A model generated the notes under the pieces. It saw only the letters and a list, made by a program, of their open reading frames with translations. It made no database searches and was not told the DNA's origin. Of a stretch of 64,000 bases of DNA, positions 25,879 to 34,615 are shown one piece after another. This DNA comes from Miltoncostaea sp963823515 (GTDB lineage Bacteria > Actinomycetota > Thermoleophilia > Miltoncostaeales > Miltoncostaeaceae): contig CAWGMB010000011.1 in NCBI GenBank assembly GCA_963823515.1, forward strand, positions 62,001 to 126,000. Direction: 5' to 3'. Made by a program: the position numbers and the translations under genes. Position 1 is the first letter of the stretch; each line of letters starts with the position of its first letter.

Positions 25879-26595
25879 GTGGACGCCGTGGTGGTGCGTG
25901 ACCTGGAGGTCGTCCGCGGCGGGACACCGGTAATCGAGGACCTCTCGCTCACGGTCCCCGCCGGCAGGATCACCGGGCTGCTGGGCCCGAGCGGATGCGG
26001 CAAGAGCACCCTGATGCGGTCGATCGTCGGCGTGCAGCGGGTCGCGGGCGGGGAGGTGACGGTGCTCGGCCTCCCGGCCGGATCGGCGGCGCTGCGGCCG
26101 CGCGTGGGATACGTCACCCAGGCCCCGTCGGTGTACGGCGACCTGACCGTCCGGGAGAACCTGGAGCACTTCGCCCGTGTGCTCGGGGTGCCACGGACCG
26201 AGGCGGGGCGGGTCCTCGAGGTGGTCGCGCTCGACGAGCGGGGCGACCAGCTGGTGGGGCGGATGTCGGGCGGCCAACAGGCCCGGGTGTCGCTGGCCGT
26301 CGCCCTGCTCGGCGACCCGCCGCTGCTGGTGCTCGACGAGCCCACCGTCGGTCTCGACCCGGTGCTGCGCCGCGACCTCTGGGGCACCTTCCGCGCGCTG
26401 GTCGAGGCCGGATCGACGATCCTCGTATCGAGCCACGTGATGGACGAGGCGGCCGAGTGCGATCTGCTGCTGCTCATGCGCGAGGGCGCGCTGATCGCCG
26501 CCCAGTCACCGGACGATCTACGGCGCGCGACCGGCACCGACGACCTCGGGGAGGCGTTCCTGCGCCTCATCGAGCGCGAGGAGGTCGCCCGATGA
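25879..26595 (+). CDS. ABC exporter ATP-binding protein
   Basis: A 238-residue ATPase of the drug-export (CcmA/NatA-like) class. Walker A GPSGCGKST (about residue 36), Q-loop VTQAPSVYGDLTV, signature MSGGQQAR, Walker B LLVLDEPTVGLDP, and switch His in SSHVMDEA are intact. GTG 25879 is preceded by GGGAGG. ATGA overlap with the permease. One ATPase and one permease gene suggest a homodimeric exporter; the substrate is unknown, probably a hydrophobic or antibiotic-like compound sensed by the TetR protein. Confidence 0.92.
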   Translation: MDAVVVRDLEVVRGGTPVIEDLSLTVPAGRITGLLGPSGCGKSTLMRSIVGVQRVAGGEVTVLGLPAGSAALRPRVGYVTQAPSVYGDLTVRENLEHFARVLGVPRTEAGRVLEVVALDERGDQLVGRMSGGQQARVSLAVALLGDPPLLVLDEPTVGLDPVLRRDLWGTFRALVEAGSTILVSSHVMDEAAECDLLLLMREGALIAAQSPDDLRRATGTDDLGEAFLRLIEREEVAR

Positions 26596-27329
26596 ACGCG
26601 CGCGCGACGCTCGCCATCGCCGAGCGGGTGCTGCGCCAGCTGCGGCGCGACCCGCGCACGGTGGCCCTGCTCGTCGTCGTGCCGTGCGTGTTGATGGTGC
26701 TGATGCGCTACGTGTTCGACGACCAGCCGCAGACCTTCCAGCGCATCGGGGCTCCCATGCTGGGGCTGCTGTCCTTCACCACGATGTTCGTGGTCACGTC
26801 CATATCGATGCTGCGCGAGCGCACCACCGGCACGCTGGAGCGGCTGATGAGCATGCCCATGGCCAAGCTCGACCTGCTCGCCGGTTACGGACTCGCCTTC
26901 GCCGTCGTCGCGCTGATCCAGACGGCGGCGGTCGCGGCGCTGTCCCTCGGGCCGCTCGGGCTCGACACCGCGCGAGGGGCGTTCGTGCTGATCAGCCTCG
27001 CGCTCGCCAACGGACTGCTCGGCACGGCGCTCGGGCTCTTCGTCAGCGCGTTCGCCACGAGCGAGTTCCAGGCGGTCCAGTTCATGCCGGCGTTCGTGCT
27101 GCCCCAGTTCCTGCTCTGCGGCCTGTTCGTGGCGCGCGATCAGATGGCCGGATGGCTCGAGGCGATCTCGAACGTCCTGCCGCTCACCTACGCCTACGAC
27201 GCCCTCGAGCGGGCGTCTCGCCCCGGCGAGCTCGGCACCCGCTTCTGGGTCGACGTCGTCGTGATCGTCGCGCTCACGCTGGGGGCCCTCGGGGCCGGAG
27301 CGGCGACGCTGAGACGCCGCTCCGACTGA
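26592..27329 (+). CDS. ABC-2 type exporter permease
   Basis: A 245-residue membrane protein with six hydrophobic segments. VALLVVVPCVLMVLMRYVF near the start, MLRERTTGTLERLMSMPMAKLDLLAGYGLAF (the conserved ABC-2 cytosolic loop), and ATSEFQAVQFMPAFVLPQFLLCGLF with SNVLPLTYAYDALERA are typical of DrrB/YadH-like permeases. ATG 26592 overlaps the ATPase stop. It converges on the FapA-like gene with a 3-nt gap. Confidence 0.9.
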   Translation: MNARATLAIAERVLRQLRRDPRTVALLVVVPCVLMVLMRYVFDDQPQTFQRIGAPMLGLLSFTTMFVVTSISMLRERTTGTLERLMSMPMAKLDLLAGYGLAFAVVALIQTAAVAALSLGPLGLDTARGAFVLISLALANGLLGTALGLFVSAFATSEFQAVQFMPAFVLPQFLLCGLFVARDQMAGWLEAISNVLPLTYAYDALERASRPGELGTRFWVDVVVIVALTLGALGAGAATLRRRSD

Positions 27330-27332
27330 GCC

Positions 27333-28535
27333 TCAGGCGGCGCTCAGCACCGGCCGCCCGCCGCTGACGCCGATGCGGACGTCGCTGCGGCGGCGGTCGA
27401 ACCGGAGGGTCTGGCCGCCCACCACCACCTCGACGCCGGCGCCGACGACGCCGGCCCGCAGGATGTCGTCGCTCTGGCGCAGATCCTCGATCACCACGCG
27501 CATCCTGTCGCCGCTGCGCACCGAGAGCTCGCTCACCCGCACCCTGCCGCCGACCCGCGCCTCGCCGCCGGACAGCGCGGCGCCCGAGCCGGTGGCGATG
27601 AGATCGCCGCCGACGGCGATGTCGCAGTCGGTCGCCCCCGAGCCCATCAGGCGCAGTGAGCCCGCGGTCTCGATCGAGCAGGCGTGGGCCGCCCGCAGGC
27701 GGACGCCGACATCGCCCATCGGCCGGCGGGAGGGGACGGCGGCGGCGAGGAAGCCGGCGCTCGCCGTCAGCGCGCCGAGCGGATCGCGAAGTCGGTCGGG
27801 CGCGGCCACGGCGCGGTGCGCCGCCTCCACCTCGGCCGAGAGGCCGGCGCACAGGCCCGGCCAGTCCCGCCCCGAGGAGATGATGATGGCGCGGGCGTGC
27901 ACGAGCCGCGACTCGAGGGTCTCGAAGCGCTCCGCGCAGAGCACCCGGATGACGCGCGCGGGCGTCACGAGCCCGTCATCCGGCGCGGCCCGCAGCAGCT
28001 GGGAGGCGAGATCCAGCAACCGATCGATCTCGTCCGCCACGCCGCGCAGCGGCTCGTGGAGCCGACCGCGTAGCGCGGCGTGCGCGCCGCCGACCAGGGC
28101 CGCGCCCGCGGCCCGGCCCTCGATGTGGAGCTCGCCCCCGGCGCGGATCTCGGCGCGGTCGATGTTGCCGTCAACCCGGATCGGCCCGGTGGCGCTCAGC
28201 TCGCGCCCCGGCGCAACGTGGCCGCCGATGCTCAGCGAACCGCACACCGCCCGGTCTCCGACCGCGCGGTCCACGTTCCCCTCGAGAGCATGGCGGCGAC
28301 CAACGGTGACACCCTCCACGGAGAGCGCCGGCACGCCGTCACGGCTCGCGCGAACCTCGACCCGGCCACCCGGACGCAGGAGAGCCACGGCCCCTTCTCC
28401 GGCCAGGTCGGCCGCGTCACACGTGCCGCTACCGAGCAGGGTACCCGCCTCGACTCCCGCCGGCGGCCCGCCGGTGACGACCTCGGTCCACTTCACACGG
28501 GGCCCCCGGGAATCGATGACGGTGGCTGCGCTCAT
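27333..28535 (-). CDS. FapA-like (DUF342) polymer-forming protein
   Basis: A 400-residue protein of the FapA family. The middle (about residues 75-165) has the parallel beta-helix repeats of the family, with alternating G-x-V patterns: VTVGRRHALEGNVDRAVGDRAVCGSLSIGGHVAPGRELSATGPIRVDGNIDRAEIRAGGELHIEGRA is the key stretch when read in pieces. A helical region follows (about 170-270), then further beta repeats (VGGDLIATGSGAALSGGEARVGGRV). Family members are associated with flagella or cell-surface polymers, but function is undefined. The chemotaxis locus 16 kb away makes a motility link possible. Start 28535 has AGAGGGC upstream. Confidence 0.7.
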   Translation of the reverse strand: MSAATVIDSRGPRVKWTEVVTGGPPAGVEAGTLLGSGTCDAADLAGEGAVALLRPGGRVEVRASRDGVPALSVEGVTVGRRHALEGNVDRAVGDRAVCGSLSIGGHVAPGRELSATGPIRVDGNIDRAEIRAGGELHIEGRAAGAALVGGAHAALRGRLHEPLRGVADEIDRLLDLASQLLRAAPDDGLVTPARVIRVLCAERFETLESRLVHARAIIISSGRDWPGLCAGLSAEVEAAHRAVAAPDRLRDPLGALTASAGFLAAAVPSRRPMGDVGVRLRAAHACSIETAGSLRLMGSGATDCDIAVGGDLIATGSGAALSGGEARVGGRVRVSELSVRSGDRMRVVIEDLRQSDDILRAGVVGAGVEVVVGGQTLRFDRRRSDVRIGVSGGRPVLSAA

Positions 28536-28577
28536 GCCCTCTCATCGGTGCGACGAGGTGTCGGTCGGCAGCCCATA

Positions 28578-28622
28578 GAGATATCTCGCGTGCGAGGGGG
28601 GGGCAGGTCCCCCCCTCGCACG
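28578..28622. promoter_or_regulatory. palindrome plus 14-bp G/C-run hairpin in a divergent promoter region
   Basis: GAGATATCTC (28578-28587) is a perfect 10-bp palindrome. Immediately after it, 28589-28602 (CGTGCGA and seven G) pairs perfectly with 28609-28622 around a 6-nt loop. The element sits between the divergent FapA-like and NHL genes, where no terminator is needed for either, so an operator or a 5'-leader structure is more likely. Confidence 0.5.
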
Positions 28623-28686
28623 TACAGGCCGAGACTGGTCCCCCAGGGCTGGTCCGATTCGTCGGCAGACCCGGACTATTGCAGCC

Positions 28687-30363
28687 GTGACACCAGGGTC
28701 CTCCATCCGCGCACGCCTTTCACCCACGCACCTGGCGGCGGGCACCGTCGCCCTCTGCGCGCTGCTCGCGGCGGCGGACGGGGCCACGGCCGAGGCGGCG
28801 CCGCTCGCCCCCGGGACCATCATCACGGTCGCCGGGGGCGGGACGGGCGGAGACGGCATCCCCGCGACGCAGTCGAAGCTGCGCAAGCCCCGGCGCACCG
28901 CCCTCCTGCCGGGCGGCGGGTTCCTGGTCGTCGAGTTCGGCGGCGAGGCGACCTACGGCGACGGCCGCGTCCGGAAGGTCGCGCCCGACGGCACGATCAC
29001 GACCGTCGCGGGCAACGGCGTGGAGGGCTTCTCGGGCGACGGCGGCCCCGCCGTCGCGGCGCAGATGAACGGGCCGACGGACGTGATCCTCAGCGGCGAC
29101 GGCTCCTTCCTGATCGCCGACGAGTTCAACCACCGCATCCGGCGGGTGGCCGACGGAATCATCTCGACGGTGGCCGGAGCCCCCGAGGAGGGGTGCGGTG
29201 CCCAGAGCGGGCCGGCGATCGACGCGCACCTCACCTGGCCGCGAAGCATCGCGATGGAGGAGGGGGGCGAGAGCTACCTGCTGGTCGACGAGAACTGCGC
29301 TCTGGTGCACCGCGTGAGCGCCGGCGACGACGAGGAGATCGGCACAGCCGACGACGCGATCGCCACCGTCGCAGGACGCGGGGACCAGGGCTTCTCGGGC
29401 GACGGCGGGCGCGCCACCTCGGCGCGGCTCCACGCTCCCCGGGGCGTCGCGGCGCTCCCGGGCGGCGCCTTCCTGATCGCCGACTCCCTCAACGGGCGGG
29501 TGCGGCGCGTCGGCACGAACGGCGTGATCACCACGGTCGCCGGTACCGGAGCCAATGCGTTCGGGGCCGACGGAGGCTACGCCGTCGACACGCCCCTCTC
29601 GATCCCGCGCGACGTCGAGGCCGCGCCCGGCGGCGGCTTCCTGATCGCCGAGAGCGGCAGCAACCGGATCCGGCGGGTGGCGGCGAACGGCGTCATCACC
29701 ACCATCGCCGGTACCGGATACGCCTCGTCGGCCGGAGACGGGGGACCGGCGACCGCGGCCGGCATCGACGAGCCCCACGGGGTCAGCGTTTCGCCGCAGG
29801 GCGACGTCTACATCTCCGGGCCGGGCCTCAACGACACCTCGCCGGGCGAGTACCGGGTGCGGCGCGTCGAGGGGCCCCTGCCTGCGCCGCCGCCCCTGCC
29901 GCCGTCCGATCCGCCGCCGCCGACGCCCGAGCCCCTTCCGCCGGTCGCGCCTCCCACCGTCGAGGCGCCGCCGCCGCCCATGCCCATGCCCATGCCCGCA
30001 CCGGTGATGGCGACGGCGACCCCCACGAAGGTCATGCCGCCTTTGCGGGTCAGGGTCGTGGTGCGGGCTCGGCGCGTGCGAGCCGGCGGCGCACGACTGA
30101 CGCTGAGGCTGATCGCCAACCAGCCCCTGCTCGGCCGGTGGATCACGGTGCAGGACGCGCGGCGCGCCCGCATCGGCCGCCGCTTCGTCTACCGCTATCG
30201 GCCGCTCACCGTCGCGACTCCGTGGGGGCGCCGCGCCCAGGTGCGCGTGCGGCTGCGCGGAGCCGGACGACACCGCGTCCGGATCACCTGGACCGACGCC
30301 GGGCGGCGGCATTCCTCTTCCCCCATCGTCCTGACCACCCCGACCATGAAGGGGTCACATTGA
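28687..30363 (+). CDS. secreted NHL-repeat beta-propeller protein
   Basis: A 558-residue exported protein. Residues 1-38 form a long signal peptide. Residues 40-400 contain about six NHL-type repeats with the pattern ITTVAG-G-x-GFSGDGGPA-x2-A-x-L-x-P-x-G-V-A, then a-DGS-x-LIAD-x-N-x-RIRRV, closing as a beta propeller. A Pro-rich linker (about 400-445, with MPMPMPAP) leads to a C-terminal basic, beta-rich domain (about 450-550) rich in RVRV motifs. Such proteins are abundant in soil actinobacteria and may bind surfaces or ligands. GTG 28687 is the first start; it overlaps the next gene by 4 nt. Confidence 0.8.
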   Translation: MTPGSSIRARLSPTHLAAGTVALCALLAAADGATAEAAPLAPGTIITVAGGGTGGDGIPATQSKLRKPRRTALLPGGGFLVVEFGGEATYGDGRVRKVAPDGTITTVAGNGVEGFSGDGGPAVAAQMNGPTDVILSGDGSFLIADEFNHRIRRVADGIISTVAGAPEEGCGAQSGPAIDAHLTWPRSIAMEEGGESYLLVDENCALVHRVSAGDDEEIGTADDAIATVAGRGDQGFSGDGGRATSARLHAPRGVAALPGGAFLIADSLNGRVRRVGTNGVITTVAGTGANAFGADGGYAVDTPLSIPRDVEAAPGGGFLIAESGSNRIRRVAANGVITTIAGTGYASSAGDGGPATAAGIDEPHGVSVSPQGDVYISGPGLNDTSPGEYRVRRVEGPLPAPPPLPPSDPPPPTPEPLPPVAPPTVEAPPPPMPMPMPAPVMATATPTKVMPPLRVRVVVRARRVRAGGARLTLRLIANQPLLGRWITVQDARRARIGRRFVYRYRPLTVATPWGRRAQVRVRLRGAGRHRVRITWTDAGRRHSSSPIVLTTPTMKGSH

Positions 30364-31580
30364 CCCGAACTACCGTCCTCGTCCTCTGGACGGGCTACCC
30401 ATCAGGCGCGCGCGCCGTCCGGGCCCTCCGCAGGGCGGGCTTCCGCACGATCGGCGCCTTTCCGGAGGGTCGCGGCGGCGGGCGCTCGCCCGCATGCCCA
30501 TCCCCGCTGCGCTACCCGTCGCCCACGCAGCACCCCGACCGCTTCCTCGTGACGGTGGCCGACGTCTGTCGCCGGAAGGGCGTGGACGTCGTAGTGCCGA
30601 TCGACGAAGACATCGTGCGCCTGCTGGCCGAGCGTGGGGCGGAGCTTGGGCCTGTCGCCGTCGTCGGCCCGCGCGCGCACCAATACGAGGCGCTCTGCGA
30701 CAAGCTCGCGCTCGCCGAGACGGCGCGGTCCATCGGGTTGGACACGCCCGAGACGGTGCTCGTAGACGCGTCGGGGCGCAGCGGGCCGTGGCCCTCCCTG
30801 CCGTCGATCGTCAAGCCGCAGACCTCCCGCTCCGACGTGGCCAAGCCGATGGCCGTGGCGACGGCGCGCGAGCGGGACGAGTACATCGCGGCCTTGGTGG
30901 CCGACGGCCACTCCGCCGTCGTCCAGGAGCGCATCTCCGGCCCCCGCTGGGTGGTCCAGAGCGTGCGTGGCCCGGGCATCTTCGAGCATGTCGCTCTGCG
31001 CGTCCGGCAGGAGTGGCCGCGGGGAGCGGGCCTGGCGTCCCTGAAGACCCCGGGCCACCCCCCCGCCCGCCTCGTGGAGTCGGCGCGCGCCCTGCTGGAC
31101 GCCGTCGACTACGTCGGGCCGAGCGGCGTGAGCTTCATCGAGCGAGGCGGGCGCTTCTACGTGCACGACGCCAACCTGCGCCTGGGCGCGACCAGCGGCG
31201 CCTCGCAGCACGCCGGCTTCGACTTCCAGCGACGGGCAGTCGAGGTGACACTCGGCATCGACGGCGTCCCCTTCGACGGCGTCGCGCAGCCCGGGTCGTA
31301 CATGCGGCTCGACCTCGAGGTGCAGGCTCTGCTCGCGGCGTCCGGCGCCCGCGGGTCGGTTCTGCGCGGCATCGCCGCGGTCGCGCTCGAGCGCCACGGC
31401 AGGCTCGACCCCTCGCCCATCGACCCGTTCTGGGTCGCATCCCTGTTCGCGCGCCCGGCCGGCCGGCTCATGAACCACCTGGGCCGGGGCGGGGGCGGGG
31501 GTGAGCCCGACGCGGGCGCACCGAGATTCGACGGGGGCGTGGTCGATGCGCGCACACCGCCCGTCAGCCCGTGTCCATGA
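30360..31580 (+). CDS. ATP-grasp carboxylate-amine/thiol ligase-like protein
   Basis: A 406-residue ATP-grasp enzyme. TTG 30360 overlaps the previous stop (ATTGA) and has GAAGGGG 6 nt upstream. N-terminal Rossmann-like part (VLVLWTGYPSGARAVRALRRAGF; VVPIDEDIVRLLAERG), then DKLALAETARSIGLDTPETV, PSIVKPQTSRSDVAKP (ATP Lys), VVQERISG and the metal-binding SFIERGGRFYVHDANLRLG. The order matches carbamoyl-phosphate-synthase-like and PylC-like ligases. The C-terminal 40 residues are Gly/Pro-rich and unstructured. Substrates unknown. It leads a tight group with the RraA-like and IDH-like genes and a second ATP-grasp gene. Confidence 0.8.
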   Translation: MTRTTVLVLWTGYPSGARAVRALRRAGFRTIGAFPEGRGGGRSPACPSPLRYPSPTQHPDRFLVTVADVCRRKGVDVVVPIDEDIVRLLAERGAELGPVAVVGPRAHQYEALCDKLALAETARSIGLDTPETVLVDASGRSGPWPSLPSIVKPQTSRSDVAKPMAVATARERDEYIAALVADGHSAVVQERISGPRWVVQSVRGPGIFEHVALRVRQEWPRGAGLASLKTPGHPPARLVESARALLDAVDYVGPSGVSFIERGGRFYVHDANLRLGATSGASQHAGFDFQRRAVEVTLGIDGVPFDGVAQPGSYMRLDLEVQALLAASGARGSVLRGIAAVALERHGRLDPSPIDPFWVASLFARPAGRLMNHLGRGGGGGEPDAGAPRFDGGVVDARTPPVSPCP

Positions 31581-31614
31581 GATCCGTCAGAGCACCACGA
31601 GAGAGGAAGATCCG

Positions 31615-32301
31615 ATGAATCAGATCGCACCAGCCGGGATCCGGGAGGACCTGCGCGCGCTCGTCGACGAGGTCAGTTGCTCCGCCCTCGTCGATTCGGT
31701 GGCACAGCGCTACAACCACCCGGCGCACGTCCTCGACCTCGTCAGCCCGAACCCGGGCGCGGTGCTCTTCGGGCGCGCCGCGACCATCCGGTTCATGCCG
31801 ACCCGCAGAGATCTCCAGCACCCCGTGGAGAACGACTTCGCTTCGCTCTTCTATCGCGCGATCGGGGAGTGGGGCGGCGAGGGCACGGTGCTCGTGATGT
31901 CGCACGGCGGTCACCCCGACGCGGCCCTCGGCGGAGGGCGCAAGCTGTCGCGCCTGCGCCACAACGGGCTGGCAGGCGTCGTCGCCGACGGGCGCCTGCG
32001 CGACTTCGACGACCTGTCGCAGTATGGCTTCGTCACCTACTGCCGGGGCGAGACCGTGCGCCAGGGCGGCAACGTCGTGATGCCGGTGGCCGCCGGCGTT
32101 CCGGTCGAGGTCTCCGGGGTGAGCGTGGTCCCGGGCGACTACGTGTACGCAAGCCAGGCGGGCGCCGTCGTGATCCCCGCGCCGGACGTCCTCGAGATCA
32201 TGGAGGACGCGGCCTCGCGCGAGCAGCGCGACCTCGCCTCGATGGCCGGGATGGTGAACGAGGACCCTGCGACCGTCATCGCCAACGGTGAGAGCCGGTG
32301 A
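31615..32301 (+). CDS. RraA-like protein (4-hydroxy-4-methyl-2-oxoglutarate aldolase/oxaloacetate decarboxylase fold)
   Basis: A 228-residue RraA-fold protein. ATG 31615 has GAGAGGAAG upstream. Motifs: VSCSALVDSVAQRYNHP, GRAATIRFMP, GEGTVLVMSHGG, AALGGGRKLSRLRHNGLAGVVADGRLRDFDDLSQYGF (the Arg-Asp pair that binds the metal and substrate in RraA-like aldolases), and GDYVYASQAGAVVIP. Members are either RNase E inhibitors or divalent-metal aldolases/decarboxylases acting on 2-oxo acids. Given the downstream decarboxylating dehydrogenase, an enzymatic role on a small 2-oxo acid is more likely than RNase control. Overlaps the next gene by 4 nt. Confidence 0.8.
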   Translation: MNQIAPAGIREDLRALVDEVSCSALVDSVAQRYNHPAHVLDLVSPNPGAVLFGRAATIRFMPTRRDLQHPVENDFASLFYRAIGEWGGEGTVLVMSHGGHPDAALGGGRKLSRLRHNGLAGVVADGRLRDFDDLSQYGFVTYCRGETVRQGGNVVMPVAAGVPVEVSGVSVVPGDYVYASQAGAVVIPAPDVLEIMEDAASREQRDLASMAGMVNEDPATVIANGESR

Positions 32302-33389
32302 GCGGACCGCACCGTGTGACGCTGCTGCCGGGCGACGGCATCGGCCCCGAGGTCACCCTCGCGACGCGACGAGTGGTCGAGGCGACCGGCGTGGGGATCG
32401 ACTGGGATGTCCACGAGGTCGGCGTCCCGGCCCTTGAGGCCTTCGGGACCCCCCTCCCGGACAGCGTCCCCCAGGCGGTCGTGGCCAACAGGGTCGCCCT
32501 CAAGGGCCCGGTCTCCGCGCCCAAGGTGAAGGGCTTCGGGAGCGTCAACATCGCCATGAGGAAGGCGAGCGGCATGTTCGCCAACGTGCGGCCGTGCCGC
32601 ACATACCCCGGCGTCAACTCGCGCTACGAGGACGTTGACGTGGTGGTCATCCGCGACGTCACCGAGGACGTCTACGCGGGCATCGAGGCGGCCGCCGGCT
32701 CGCCCGAGGCCCTGGCGATCATCGCGGCCGTCGAGAAGGCCATCGGCAAGGCGGTCCCCGAGGGGTCGGGCATCGCGATCAAGGCGATCTCCGAGATGGC
32801 CAGCCGCCGCATTGTCGAGTATGCGTTCGACTACGCGCGCACGCTGGGCCGGTCGAAGGTCACCGCGGTGCACAAGGCGCCGGTCATGAAGACCACCGAC
32901 GGCCTGTTCCTGGAGGTCGCCCGCGAGGTGGCCGCCCGCAACCCGGACATCGAGTTCGACGACAGAGCGGTGGACATCGTCTGCACCCAGCTGGTTCAGC
33001 GCCCCGAGCGCTTCGACGTGCTGGTGATGCCGATGCAGTACGGGGACATCGTCAGCGACCTCTGCGCCGGCCTCGTGGGCGGGCCGGGGATGATCCCGGG
33101 CGCCAACATCGGCACCGCGGCGGTGTTGTTCGAGCCCGGGCACGGAAGCGCGCCCGTGCTCGCGGGGCGCGATCGCGCCAACCCGATGGCGACCATGCTG
33201 TCGGGGGCGATGATGCTGCGTCACCTCGGCGAAGTCGAGGCGGCCGGGCGACTGGAGGCGGCGATCTCCGAGACGCTCGCCGACGGCCGCTTCGTGACGT
33301 ACGACCAACGTCGCGAGAGCGACGCCCGGGGCGCCGCGAGCACGACCGCCGTCACCGACGCGGTCGTCGCGCGGATCGTCGCCGGGTGA
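32298..33389 (+). CDS. isocitrate/isopropylmalate dehydrogenase family (NAD-type beta-decarboxylating dehydrogenase)
   Basis: A 363-residue enzyme. VTLLPGDGIGPEVT at the start, FANVRPCRTYPGV (substrate Arg), RDVTEDVYAGIE, KVTAVHKAPVMKTTDGLFLE (catalytic Lys), MQYGDIVSDLCAGLVGGPGMIPGANIG (metal Asp) and FEPGHGSAPVLAGRDRANPMATMLSGAMML (nucleotide site) are intact. The EPGHGSAP loop and the absence of a downstream basic NADP-binding pair favour NAD. In this operon the substrate may be a specialised malate- or isocitrate-like acid rather than isocitrate. GTG 32298 overlaps the RraA stop; the next gene overlaps its own stop. Confidence 0.88.
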   Translation: MSGPHRVTLLPGDGIGPEVTLATRRVVEATGVGIDWDVHEVGVPALEAFGTPLPDSVPQAVVANRVALKGPVSAPKVKGFGSVNIAMRKASGMFANVRPCRTYPGVNSRYEDVDVVVIRDVTEDVYAGIEAAAGSPEALAIIAAVEKAIGKAVPEGSGIAIKAISEMASRRIVEYAFDYARTLGRSKVTAVHKAPVMKTTDGLFLEVAREVAARNPDIEFDDRAVDIVCTQLVQRPERFDVLVMPMQYGDIVSDLCAGLVGGPGMIPGANIGTAAVLFEPGHGSAPVLAGRDRANPMATMLSGAMMLRHLGEVEAAGRLEAAISETLADGRFVTYDQRRESDARGAASTTAVTDAVVARIVAG

Positions 33390-34543
33390 GGGCAGCCCTC
33401 CGGGCGATCGACCTTCCGCGCTCGGCCCGTCGGGCCGGGCGCGCGCCGGTCCGGATCTCGCGCGCGATCGCGTCCTCCGCGTCGTCGATCCGCGGTGCAG
33501 CGCGAGCGCACGATGCGAGCGTACCGCGGGTCGCCCTCCGCGCGGCGGCCGTCCGCTACCGCGGCTGGCGGCTGAAGGACGCGGCGATGCTCGGCCTGCT
33601 CGATCCGCTCACGGGCCCTGAGGGCGAGCGCTGGGCGCTGCGCCGCCGGGAGATCCTCCGCCTTCAGGAGGCCCTGAACCCCCCCGCAGCCCGCGCCCTC
33701 ACCGAGGACAAGGCCCTGTTCGCCCCGGCCTGCGAGCGCCACGGCCTACCGGCGGCGCCGGTGGTGGCCGTCCTCGAGCGCGAGGCCGAGACGTCGCATA
33801 CAGCCGAAGCCTGGGCGGCCGCCCTCGAGCGCTCCGCCCACGACGAGTTCGTCGTCAAGCCGGCCAGCGGCAGCCTGGCGAGCGGCCTGCGCGTACTGCG
33901 CCGCACCGACCGCGGCGCCGCCGACCACGCCGGCCGGGAGCGCTCGTGGGCGGAACTGGCGGCCGAGCTCGCCGCCGAGCCATGGGACCGCCTTCTGGTG
34001 CAACCGCGCCTGCGCACCCACCCCGACATCCTGCGCCTGAGCGGGCACGACGTGCTGCAGTGCCTGCGCATAGTGACCCTGGTCGACGGCGAAGGGAGGG
34101 CCCGGGTGCTCTACACGGCGCTGCGGATCGTCGTGGGCGACGGGCCGACCGACTCCTTCCGCGCCGAGCGCGGCGGCACCACCGGCAACCTGATCGCGCG
34201 GGTCGAGGACGACGGGCGCCTCGCCCTCCCCGTCGGCGTGGCGCCCAGCGGCTTCGGCCTCGTGCGGGTGGCCCGGCACCCGGATACGGGCGTAACGATC
34301 ACCGGCGTGCCGGTGCCCGGCATCGCGGAGGCGCGCGCGCTCGCGGTACGCGCAGCGGAGGTGTTCCGCCCGCTGCGGACGGTCGGCTGGGACGTGGCGC
34401 CGACCGCGTCCGGGCCGGTCCTGCTCGAGGGCAACATCTGGTGGGGCGCGAGCGGAGACCCCGACGGGGCGCTCCTGCCGGTGCGCACCGCGCTGCTCGC
34501 GGCCGCCTCCGACGACCCCGGTGGCATTTCCCCACCCTCCTGA
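33386..34543 (+). CDS. sugar-transfer-associated ATP-grasp protein
   Basis: A 385-residue ATP-grasp protein. GTG 33386 overlaps the IDH-like stop. After a basic N-terminal region (1-65) come LTEDKALFAPACERHGLP, DEFVVKPASGSLASGLRVL (ATP Lys), LQCLRIVTLVDGEG, AERGGTTGNLIARVEDDGRL, HPDTGVTITGVPVPGI, VGWDVAPTASGPVLLEGNIWWG (metal-binding Glu and Asn). This order is that of the ATP-grasp family often found beside capsular or exopolysaccharide genes. No glycosyltransferase is adjacent here. Reaction unknown; amide or ester ligation is expected. Confidence 0.8.
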   Translation: MRAALRAIDLPRSARRAGRAPVRISRAIASSASSIRGAARAHDASVPRVALRAAAVRYRGWRLKDAAMLGLLDPLTGPEGERWALRRREILRLQEALNPPAARALTEDKALFAPACERHGLPAAPVVAVLEREAETSHTAEAWAAALERSAHDEFVVKPASGSLASGLRVLRRTDRGAADHAGRERSWAELAAELAAEPWDRLLVQPRLRTHPDILRLSGHDVLQCLRIVTLVDGEGRARVLYTALRIVVGDGPTDSFRAERGGTTGNLIARVEDDGRLALPVGVAPSGFGLVRVARHPDTGVTITGVPVPGIAEARALAVRAAEVFRPLRTVGWDVAPTASGPVLLEGNIWWGASGDPDGALLPVRTALLAAASDDPGGISPPS

Positions 34544-34615
34544 GGCCGCAGCGCACCGCGGCGCCTCCGGGGTCGGCCCCTCAAGGAGTCGGGCTGGGGC
34601 GACGACCTCTATGGA

